From: a virus
Reading direction: 5' to 3' (one strand)
Virus record (IMG/VR): IMGVR_UViG_3300049812_001767
Location: 1 to 25,607 of that record
DNA length: 25,607 bases
Position numbers and translations under genes: made by a program. Below the pieces are notes generated by a model. That model saw only the letters and a list, made by a program, of their open reading frames with translations, was not told the origin of the DNA and searched no databases. Below are positions 18,879 to 25,607 of the stretch, piece by piece; position 1 is the stretch's first letter, and the number at the start of each line of letters is the position of its first letter.

Positions 18879-18902
18879 AAGACCCCGCCGAAGCGGGATC
18901 TT
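18879..18902 (-). terminator. Strong TTCG-tetraloop terminator after the capsid genes
   Basis: On the minus strand a 10-bp stem (18902-18893 with 18888-18879, one G-T wobble) closes a TTCG loop, flanked by AA before and TT after. It is GC-rich (CCCGC/GCGGG) in a very AT-rich setting, which makes it stand out. The C(UUCG)G loop is an especially stable RNA tetraloop. It starts 15 bases after the stop of the 99-residue gene. The following T-tract (CTTTATTAATT) is short and broken, so it could also act as an mRNA 3'-end stabiliser for the capsid transcript. Confidence 0.82.
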
Positions 18903-18916
18903 ATATTTATTTGTTA

Positions 18917-19216
18917 TTAGTTTTCACTAACTGTAACCGAAGCAACAGTTTGAGCCAAACTAACTGGTACCATTCCAGCACCACCACCAGCTGTACCAAC
19001 AGCCTCATTCAAAGCGTCAACATCTGCTTGAACAAAGTTGTTAGTATTTGGAACAATAGTAACCTCTAATTGCTTAGCAGCAGAACTACCAGCAGTAATA
19101 TAAGTTACTATTATTGGTTCTGGAGATCCAGATCCTGCAAGTTTAATTGAACCTACATTTTCAGCTGACAAAATATCAAATGCAGTGCCAGCTTTTTTCA
19201 ATTTTACATATCCCAT
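18917..19216 (-). CDS. Small structural protein after the capsid gene (99 aa)
   Basis: A short protein rich in Ala, Gly, Val and Thr with alternating strand-like patterns (VKLKKAG at 4-10, IIVTYITAG at about 35-43, LEVTIVPNT at about 50-58) and a flexible Gly-rich linker (GTAGGGAG). There is no Cys, signal peptide or membrane segment. Small beta-rich proteins directly after the major capsid gene are often capsid decoration (cement) or head-fibre proteins, so that is the best guess; no family is recognised. The gene starts 30 bases after the capsid stop and ends just before the strong hairpin, so it probably shares the abundant capsid transcript. The leader GATAGAAATTATG lacks a Shine-Dalgarno site. 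Confidence 0.75.
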   Translation of the reverse strand: MGYVKLKKAGTAFDILSAENVGSIKLAGSGSPEPIIVTYITAGSSAAKQLEVTIVPNTNNFVQADVDALNEAVGTAGGGAGMVPVSLAQTVASVTVSEN

Positions 19217-19246
19217 AATTTCTATCTTTTAAATGTTAAACAATAA

Positions 19247-20713
19247 TTAAGATGTAAACAATACAAAATTGTTAGCAGCTTGTGTTACTAAACATCTTTC
19301 AGATAGATAGTGTACTTCCATAGCATCAAGAGAAGAAGTGTAAGCACCACCGACAGAACCAGTGATCCATGACTTCATTCTTCTATCATCAGTTTCAGAA
19401 GCTCTATATCTTACGTGTAAGAAAGGACGTCTGATGTTTGATCCTAACATTTGATCATAAACTGTAGAAGTTCCAGCAGGAATTAATACACCTTTGATAT
19501 TGTCAACCATACCTCTAGTAGAAGCATCGTTTAAATATTTCCAGTCAGTTTTATAGAAGTCATAAGAACCTCTTCTAAAACCAGAGAAACCAAAGTTAAG
19601 AGCCATTTCTGATTCATTATCAAATAAACCGTAAGAAGCAGCTTGTGTAGAAGAATAACCACCACCAGCTTGAGCAGCAATCATGTCGTCAAAATCAAGA
19701 GCAGTAGCTCTGTCTAAGAATAACATATTTTCTTCAATAGCTCCTTGTAAGTCTAATTGAGCTAAGATAGCATCAAAATCTCCTAATGCACCAGCTCCAG
19801 GAGCAGCAGCACCAGCAAATCCAGAATATACATTACCTCTAGCATTTAAAGCAGCGAATAAACCTTCAGTACCTTTTCCAGAAGAAGCTAATCCGTGATC
19901 AGCAACACCAGAACCAGCAGCAGCAAGTTCACCTTCAACCATCGCCATTTCAAGATAATCTTCATATCTTAATCTAGTTTCTGATTCAGCTTTCATATAC
20001 CATAAATATCCAGAAGTACCATCTTCAGTAGCAACTTCGATCCAACCGATTTGAGCAGTATCAGATCCGTTAACGAAATACTTATCTTTAATGATGATAG
20101 GTCTATTATTATATTGAGTAACTTGTGGAGTTACAGAACCAATCATTCCTTCAGTTCCTTTAGCAAAATCAGATCCGTATACAAATACTTTTAATCCTGT
20201 ATCAGCTAAACCTTGGAAATCAGCAGCAGTATAAGCAACAGCTTTGAAAGTAAACGTACCAGGAGCAGGAGTAGCATCGTTAGACGCTTCAATTACTAAA
20301 CCTTTTAACGTATTTCCAGAAGCTGGATCAAATACAACAATAGTTTGATTAATTCTTACAACTACTTCATTTGGAGCAGCACCAAGAGGAGCTTGAACTG
20401 TAAAAGTAGCGTCAACACCAGCGTTGTCAGTTTTAGATACATTATCATAACCGATATGTAATCTATTTTGTTCAGACCAAATTACTTGATCAGAAGTCAT
20501 TGGCATTTCAGCGCCAACCATTCTTAAGAAACCTGATAACGTTCTGTTACCAAATCTCTCTACTTCCTGCTCATAAAGCTCAGGTAAGTATTGTTGAGCA
20601 AAGTCCGCAAAATTCGCACCAGCCTTGTCATTCCACTGTAAATAGTTAGTAGATAATATCGACATATCTGAAGTAGGCGAAAGTCCGGCATTTGTTACCG
20701 TGAATTGTCCCAT
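19247..20713 (-). CDS. Major capsid protein
   Basis: At 488 residues, placed after terminase, portal and scaffold, this is the expected position and size for an HK97-fold major capsid protein. The N-terminus is a flexible arm followed by a helix (NYLQWNDKAGANFADFAQQY, about 23-42); the middle holds beta-rich and helical parts (RLRYEDYLEMAMVEGELAA, a likely long spine-type helix). A Gly/Ala-rich segment follows (FAGAAAPGAG), then FGFSGFRRGSYDFYKTDW and a C-terminal part with VRYRASETDDRRMKSW. No cleavage site or separate protease gene is seen. Codon use differs from the neighbours: Ile is almost always ATT or ATC, whereas the giant gene mostly uses ATA, consistent with very high expression. 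It starts 12 bases after the scaffold stop in a CAATTAAAATG context. The fold is inferred, not shown. Confidence 0.86.
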   Translation of the reverse strand: MGQFTVTNAGLSPTSDMSILSTNYLQWNDKAGANFADFAQQYLPELYEQEVERFGNRTLSGFLRMVGAEMPMTSDQVIWSEQNRLHIGYDNVSKTDNAGVDATFTVQAPLGAAPNEVVVRINQTIVVFDPASGNTLKGLVIEASNDATPAPGTFTFKAVAYTAADFQGLADTGLKVFVYGSDFAKGTEGMIGSVTPQVTQYNNRPIIIKDKYFVNGSDTAQIGWIEVATEDGTSGYLWYMKAESETRLRYEDYLEMAMVEGELAAAGSGVADHGLASSGKGTEGLFAALNARGNVYSGFAGAAAPGAGALGDFDAILAQLDLQGAIEENMLFLDRATALDFDDMIAAQAGGGYSSTQAASYGLFDNESEMALNFGFSGFRRGSYDFYKTDWKYLNDASTRGMVDNIKGVLIPAGTSTVYDQMLGSNIRRPFLHVRYRASETDDRRMKSWITGSVGGAYTSSLDAMEVHYLSERCLVTQAANNFVLFTS

Positions 20714-20725
20714 TTTAATTGAGTT

Positions 20726-21877
20726 TTATTTTTTTCTTATTTTTAATTTATCACTATTGGCACCTGTAACAGCTTTTATTTTCATGCCATTTAAATATAA
20801 AGCACCCGGATCAGGAGCAGTCCTTGGCGAGTTATTTATATTTTTGGATTTTGCATACTCAGTTTTAACCGCGTCTGCTTTGCCCTGTTCATAAAAATGA
20901 TTTGCAATAGTGTCTATGTTTTGAGCCGCAAACAAAGATTTGTGATAATTACTTAAATCTGTAATGGCACCGTCTTCATTTAAGAACTTCTTAAGAAAAT
21001 CAGCAATGTCATTTTGACTTTTCGCTAACTCATTTGGATTTGGAACTTGATACTTAACTGTCTTATCTCCTAACTTAAAATCAAAACCTTTGAAATCATC
21101 ATTAAAAAATTTAGTTGTTCTATCAACAAAATCCTCTCGAGTTTTATTAACTTTTTCTTGTTCGCTATTATATCGATTGAAAAAATCCATAGCTTTCTTT
21201 TGTTCAACAGTAAGATTAGAGTTCAACTTGATCTCATCATAATACTTATTTTTTGTTTCATCTAGAAACCTACGGGCTTTAGCAACCTCTTCCTTTATAC
21301 CAAGCTTACGCTTACGTATAGTCTTTTCATCGTCTTCTTCTTCATCGTATGCAAATTGATCGTTTAACATAAATTCGATCTCTTCCATATTTAAATGAGG
21401 TTTAGACTGTTTGTAAAATTCTTTTAATAAAGTAACATCATCTACTTTAGAGTAATCTGCATTTAATCTAACATAATCTTCTACAGAACCTCCTGTTTCT
21501 TCCATGAACGAAACTAGTTTTTCAATATTTTCAGGAAGCGGTTTACCTGTTACTTTTTCGTCTCTTATAGCTTCTTTTAATTCTTGTGTAGTTTCTTTAA
21601 CTTCTTCTTTTACTTGTTCTTCTTTAACTTCTACTATAGGAGATACTACTTCTTCGGCGGGCCGTACTTCTTCAGCCACTTCTTTGCCACTTGCCTCGTC
21701 TTTCTTTTTTTCGACAATAACATTGCTATCATTTGTCTCGGGTGTTTGAACGGCATCTTCTTGTTTTTTAGATAAATCTATTTTATTAGCAACTTCTTCT
21801 TTTGAGTTACTTAACCTTTTCGGTCTTTTTTTCATTTTAAACTCACCTTCTTGTGGTATGTTTTCTTTATTTTCCAT
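20726..21877 (-). CDS. Probable capsid scaffolding protein (383 aa)
   Basis: Highly charged and low in aromatic and hydrophobic residues. Residues 1-25 are basic, about 35-115 are Glu/Lys/Val-rich low complexity (EVKEEQVKEEVKETTQELKE), about 120-300 are helical with an acidic patch (AYDEEEDDEK, about 175-184), and the C-terminus ends in a basic LKIRKK. Charged, helical, elongated proteins between portal and major capsid genes are normally scaffolds, whose basic C-terminal helix binds the capsid lattice. I saw no protease motif, so release probably does not use a fused protease. The start at 21877 gives MENKENIP; a second Met lies at residue 15, just before KKRPK. The leader has two ATCAT units running into the ATG. 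Assignment is by composition and position. Confidence 0.78.
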   Translation of the reverse strand: MENKENIPQEGEFKMKKRPKRLSNSKEEVANKIDLSKKQEDAVQTPETNDSNVIVEKKKDEASGKEVAEEVRPAEEVVSPIVEVKEEQVKEEVKETTQELKEAIRDEKVTGKPLPENIEKLVSFMEETGGSVEDYVRLNADYSKVDDVTLLKEFYKQSKPHLNMEEIEFMLNDQFAYDEEEDDEKTIRKRKLGIKEEVAKARRFLDETKNKYYDEIKLNSNLTVEQKKAMDFFNRYNSEQEKVNKTREDFVDRTTKFFNDDFKGFDFKLGDKTVKYQVPNPNELAKSQNDIADFLKKFLNEDGAITDLSNYHKSLFAAQNIDTIANHFYEQGKADAVKTEYAKSKNINNSPRTAPDPGALYLNGMKIKAVTGANSDKLKIRKK

Positions 21878-21900
21878 GATATGATATTATATAATAAATA

Positions 21901-21918
21901 GCCAAGTATTAACTAGGC
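21901..21918 (-). terminator. Weak hairpin overlapping the portal stop codon
   Basis: On the minus strand GCCTAG and CTTGGC pair over six positions with one T-T mismatch around a TTAATA loop that contains the portal TAA. A TATTTATTATAT tract follows. It could be a weak attenuator between packaging and capsid genes, but the short, mismatched stem keeps this tentative. Confidence 0.3.
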
Positions 21919-24263
21919 ATTTCAAAATTAGTTGGCATAGTGCCATCTTGTCTCTGCTGTATCATTTGACTTTGTTGAGTTGCTTGCATTTCTGTTCTTT
22001 TATCTTTACGATCTTCTATTAAAGCTTCTTTTTCTTTCATAGCTTGAACTTCCATTGCTTTTAACTCTCTGTCAAAACCATACTGTAATTCTATTATTTG
22101 TTTTTTAATTTCAGCTTCAGTTTGAATTTTTTGTAATTCTAACTGAGACTTACCTTGTTCTATTTGTAAAGTTGTTTGTGCTAAAGCTTGTTGTTTTTGT
22201 ACCTCAGCCATAGCAGCTTTTTCAGCGGCTTGCGCATTAGCATCTGCTTGAGCTTTTATATTAGCTAAATTATTTTGTTGATCTTTTTCTGCTTTTTGTT
22301 CTTGTTTAAGCTTTAATAATTTATTTGCTAATTTTAAATTTTTAACTTCTCTTATTTCAATAGCATCTGGAAGACTAATACTTTGTTGCTGTAAAGCCAT
22401 CTGTATATTTTGTTCAAGCATTGCTTTCTCTTCTTCGTCTGGTTCTATTTCTAAATATATACCAAAATCATAAAGATGTAAGTTTTGAACTTCTTCTAAT
22501 GTTTTTACATTATAAAGACTTATGCTATCTATAAGACTTTCTCTTAATAAATCAAACTGTATACTATCAGCAACTCTTAAAGATATATTTTCACAAGCTC
22601 TTAATGTTAAAAATAAACTAGCATTTAATATATGCTTAGTAGCAACATTTGAATTAGCAGCTGCAAGTTTTTGTAAACCAACTAATGATTGTTTGTCTGG
22701 TAATGTACCATCTCTTGCTTCATTTAAACCGGTCACATCTCTAATCATTTTAAGGTAGTACTCATAAGTTGATATAAGAGAATTAATTTTTTGTCCGCCT
22801 GAAGATGTAGCTAATTCTTGTATTGGAACTTTACCTTGGTTAATATCACCATCTTGAGTCATTGATCTACCAACAATACTACCAGTCTGAAAGTACATAT
22901 TTAAAGCTTCAGCTGGGTTGTAATTAGTACCATTACCTAGATCAACCTCTGCTAATCCATCTACATCCATAAATACACCGTCTGGAACTGTTCTAGAAAG
23001 TACTTGCTGCAGTTTTAACGATGTTATTTGTATCATGTCTGCAAAACCTATCATACGCTCAACTAAAGACTCTATACGTCCTTTATATGTGTGAGGAGCA
23101 ACTAACTGATAATTCATATTTACTTTAACAGTATTACTAAAAGGCCTTGTCATATTTTCAGCTATCTTCCACTCTAACATTATATCGTGACCTAATATTT
23201 TAGCACCACTATATAACATTTCAATAGATCTTGAAACTCTATTAAAATTATCACTAGGCGGAGGATTAAAGTTGTCAGTCTTTTCTAATGCTTTTTCTAA
23301 ACCTTGATCTGTATATTTTATTTTATATACTTGATCAGAATATGTTTTGTATTCAAAATATAAAACTTGTACAGTGTTATTATTATCTTGCCCGTCGTAA
23401 TTTCTTAAATAATTACTATTACCTGGATATTTCTGTATTTGCTCTAGCTCTTGATCGCTTAGTTGCGGAAACTCTTTTTTAAGTTCTGGTAAGCTTATAT
23501 TTTTAACTTCACCAACATAATATATATCTTCAAAGTTAGGATCTTCTGTATAAGACCAAACTAGATTAGCTGGATCAACATAATCAACTACAATACCTTC
23601 TGATTTATTCCAACTAGTTTTTACAGCTCCTATACCTAATACAACTAAATCTCTATTAAATCTATTTCTAACTAATTCAAATTTATTTTTAGCTAAAGTG
23701 TTTTCAATAAGTTCTTCTTCTGCTATTTCTATAGACTGTTTATAGTCTAACTGCATATGTATTTCTAATTCTTCTTCTGTTTCAGGTGCGCCAGCTGGAG
23801 CTTCTTTTAAATCAATACCAAGTTCTTGCTGCATTGTTTGTATAAACTCTCTAGCTTGAATATCTCTAAATATTTTTTCTGCATATTCAGTTCTTTTCTT
23901 TTGTGAAGCAGGATCTTGAGAATATGCTTTTATATCATACATCTTGTCAGACATACCATTAACAACAATATCAACAAACTTAGGTATAACAGGAACTGGT
24001 TTCCAATCAAGATTTAAGTAGCTTAAGTCACCATTTATAGATAATTCATCTTTATATTTTTGAACTGATTGTTCACCTCTAGCGTATAATCTTCTTTGAT
24101 GAAATATGCTGTAGTTAAATGAGTATCTATTACCTCCAACTCCCTGTCTAAACCATTCGCCTTCTATAGCTCTAGCAACTTGAAGACCATAGTCTAAGCT
24201 CATCTTCTCTTCTTGAGGAGCTACTTGATCTGGAAAAGAACTTCTATTATTAGTATATATCAT
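21909..24263 (-). CDS. Portal protein
   Basis: At 784 residues this has the size and texture of a large podovirus or crAss-like portal. The N-terminal part (about 25-120) is a helical/strand core. A wing-like region contains VDYVDPANLVWSYTEDPNF (about 228-246). The crown/stem region around LVAPHTYKGRIESLVERMIG and LKLQQVLSRTVPDG is followed by a Gly/Ser-rich turn (ATSSGGQ) and the stem-type helix LISTYEYYLKMIRDVTGLNE. The last 150 residues (about 634-765) are an almost continuous Gln/Glu/Lys/Ala coiled coil that would form a long barrel or bind internal proteins. It begins directly on the terminase stop (TAA-ATG, no gap), implying coupled translation. Portals form the dodecameric DNA gate at one capsid vertex and dock the terminase. 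Family is judged from size, order and composition. Confidence 0.86.
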   Translation of the reverse strand: MIYTNNRSSFPDQVAPQEEKMSLDYGLQVARAIEGEWFRQGVGGNRYSFNYSIFHQRRLYARGEQSVQKYKDELSINGDLSYLNLDWKPVPVIPKFVDIVVNGMSDKMYDIKAYSQDPASQKKRTEYAEKIFRDIQAREFIQTMQQELGIDLKEAPAGAPETEEELEIHMQLDYKQSIEIAEEELIENTLAKNKFELVRNRFNRDLVVLGIGAVKTSWNKSEGIVVDYVDPANLVWSYTEDPNFEDIYYVGEVKNISLPELKKEFPQLSDQELEQIQKYPGNSNYLRNYDGQDNNNTVQVLYFEYKTYSDQVYKIKYTDQGLEKALEKTDNFNPPPSDNFNRVSRSIEMLYSGAKILGHDIMLEWKIAENMTRPFSNTVKVNMNYQLVAPHTYKGRIESLVERMIGFADMIQITSLKLQQVLSRTVPDGVFMDVDGLAEVDLGNGTNYNPAEALNMYFQTGSIVGRSMTQDGDINQGKVPIQELATSSGGQKINSLISTYEYYLKMIRDVTGLNEARDGTLPDKQSLVGLQKLAAANSNVATKHILNASLFLTLRACENISLRVADSIQFDLLRESLIDSISLYNVKTLEEVQNLHLYDFGIYLEIEPDEEEKAMLEQNIQMALQQQSISLPDAIEIREVKNLKLANKLLKLKQEQKAEKDQQNNLANIKAQADANAQAAEKAAMAEVQKQQALAQTTLQIEQGKSQLELQKIQTEAEIKKQIIELQYGFDRELKAMEVQAMKEKEALIEDRKDKRTEMQATQQSQMIQQRQDGTMPTNFEMPS

Positions 24264-25607
24264 TTACTCGTTAATTTTTGAAAGAATACCATCGTTATTA
24301 TACGTCTTTATTCCTAAATTTACAGTTTTTGTTTTTCTATCAGCAACTGGTTTATATTTATTTTTGTTACAAGCCATTATAGCTAAACCAGAACTAATCG
24401 AAGCATCGTGCTTTGTTCTATTATTTATATTGAACTTAGCCCAGTCTTCTAATGTTTCTTGGTGATACATATCACCATAATTATCGTTATTAAAACCTAC
24501 ATAATTTTCTATATAAGCTTCTATAGCAGCGGCGTGCGCTTGTTTAATATCTTCACTTGAATTAGGTATTCCACCTATTTCTCTTTCTGTTGTTGAAAGC
24601 TTGTTCCAAACTTTATCAGGTCTATTTATTGAAAATCCTCTATAACCTCTACGTTTTAAATAGTATAATAATCTTGGTTTATTATTTTCAGCAAGTATAG
24701 GCATACCATAAAAAACTAAAGCCATGAGTACGTCTTCAAAAAAAGTATCAGCCGTTTGAGGTCTAGATATATATTCTAGAAAAAAATGATTTGGAGGTGC
24801 ATCTTCCATACTGAACCTTGTCAGTCCATGTAATGCTCCTTTAGAGCCGCGACCATCAACAGTACCGCTAATGTCGTAACTATCACAGCCAAAAGCTCCA
24901 ACGTGTTCGTTACCAGGATATTTATTTCCATTTTTTATAATCACTCTATTTTGTAAGTTTTTAGGTGGCACCCAACTTATTTTAAACCTCCCTTGATCAC
25001 TTGGCATAAATATAACTTTAGTGTCTTTAACACCATTTTCCCATTGAAAATTTCCTTTTGTAACGGCTATAGTATTATTTAATTCCTCGTTATAATCTAT
25101 TTGTTGGTATATTTTAGTTAAGTTAAATAAACTTTGTTTTGTTTCATCTCTAAATGCATGCTGTTCAGTTCTTGGAAACTGTCTATAGTATTCATTTAAA
25201 CTATCTTGATCATTTTTTAAACCTTCTACCTCATTTTCCCAATGCTCGATAACTCCTGTTGTAATTTCATAGCCATCAACTCCTTTGACTGTAGCTTCGT
25301 TTCTAATGAATACAGGTAATCCATAAGTATCGATGAATCCTTCGTAGTTCCACTCCATAGGAATGAACAAGCTATAGAGCCCAGAAGTTGTTTGTCCGTT
25401 TCTATTTCTTTTAGTAACGTCTGAAGCGTAGTAAAGTTTTTTAAAGTTGTTTCCACCTTTGTCTAAAGCATTTGATGTTGAGCCCATCATACATTTACCA
25501 ACAATTCTAGATCCTAGACGTAGCGTAGTTTTTGTAACTCTCCAATTGTTTAATATATTATCAGGTCTTTCCCATTTACCACTTTCATCATGAGCTAATA
25601 ACTTTTT
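24264..25607 (-). CDS. terL: Terminase large subunit, C-terminal part (5' end outside window)
   Basis: The frame is open to the right edge, so the ATG at 25490 (MMGSTS) is internal and not the start. The 447 residues present begin with KKLLAHDESGKW, where D-E (bases 25584-25589) are the Walker B Asp and catalytic Glu of the packaging ATPase, followed by the MGSTSN coupling-motif region. The nuclease half has an RNase H-like set of acids: D in GCDSYD (24882-24884), E in LAENN (24687-24689) and D in HDASISSG (24405-24407), matching the metal-binding pattern of phage terminase nucleases. The enzyme translocates DNA into the prohead through the portal and cuts genome ends. The Walker A half lies to the right of the window. 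It abuts the portal gene with no gap. Confidence 0.92.
   Translation of the reverse strand, partial: KKLLAHDESGKWERPDNILNNWRVTKTTLRLGSRIVGKCMMGSTSNALDKGGNNFKKLYYASDVTKRNRNGQTTSGLYSLFIPMEWNYEGFIDTYGLPVFIRNEATVKGVDGYEITTGVIEHWENEVEGLKNDQDSLNEYYRQFPRTEQHAFRDETKQSLFNLTKIYQQIDYNEELNNTIAVTKGNFQWENGVKDTKVIFMPSDQGRFKISWVPPKNLQNRVIIKNGNKYPGNEHVGAFGCDSYDISGTVDGRGSKGALHGLTRFSMEDAPPNHFFLEYISRPQTADTFFEDVLMALVFYGMPILAENNKPRLLYYLKRRGYRGFSINRPDKVWNKLSTTEREIGGIPNSSEDIKQAHAAAIEAYIENYVGFNNDNYGDMYHQETLEDWAKFNINNRTKHDASISSGLAIMACNKNKYKPVADRKTKTVNLGIKTYNNDGILSKINE

Noticed and set aside
18851-18880. AT-rich repeats as a replication origin
   Set aside because: Only four short units, with no flanking iterons or replication gene; a leader or promoter role fits better.
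19217-19246. Possible hairpin between the capsid and 99-residue genes
   Set aside because: Only a 5-bp ATCTT/AAGAT pairing with a long loop and no T-tract; not enough for a terminator.
25226-25490. A 76-codon minus-strand frame and the ATG at 25490 as the terminase start
   Set aside because: The small frame overlaps the terminase in another phase. The terminase frame continues upstream to the window edge with the Walker B motif, so 25490 is an internal Met.

Overview
This window looks like the structural (virion assembly) half of a tailed-phage genome, probably with a short-tailed, podovirus-like morphology. Every gene I can support lies on the minus strand, so the text reads from right to left. 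The DNA is strongly AT-rich (roughly 30% GC by eye). Gene gaps run from 0 to about 65 bases, mostly under 35, and there are no tRNA, rRNA, CRISPR or insertion-sequence signatures. None of the 13 start codons inside the window has a good Shine-Dalgarno sequence; several follow an A/T-rich leader such as ATTAAT-ATG instead. Low GC plus SD-less starts fits a Bacteroidota host (for example marine flavobacteria), but this is inference, not proof. The gene order and several protein textures recall environmental marine phages and, more loosely, crAss-like phages.

Layout in transcription order (right to left). Packaging: the C-terminal part of the large terminase (24264-25607, its start lies outside the window) and the portal (21909-24263). 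Capsid: a scaffold-like acidic protein (20726-21877), the major capsid protein (19247-20713) and a 99-residue small protein (18917-19216). A strong hairpin terminator follows (18879-18902). Next come a 254-residue uncharacterised protein (18088-18852) and a second terminator hairpin (18046-18072). Neck and tail: two connector or ring-like proteins (17285-18031 and 16127-17281), a 1170-residue tail protein (12613-16125) and a 613-residue tail protein (10756-12597). Then a GNAT-like protein (10350-10751), two likely internal virion (ejection) proteins (9791-10345 and 8464-9780) and finally one giant gene that starts at 8462 and runs off the left edge.

The giant gene is the main point of interest. 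I translated 8462 down to base 3 by hand: 2820 codons in one frame without a stop. The protein has a very basic N-terminus, a zinc-peptidase-like HEEFH motif with a fitting downstream glutamate, and a complete set of HAD-phosphatase motifs (DFDDT, a threonine, a lysine, and a paired aspartate). Its position next to small membrane-prone internal proteins suggests it is carried in the virion and delivered into the host. A virion-delivered protein with both a peptidase-like and a phosphatase-like domain, sitting beside a GNAT-like protein, is the best candidate here for a poorly described system.
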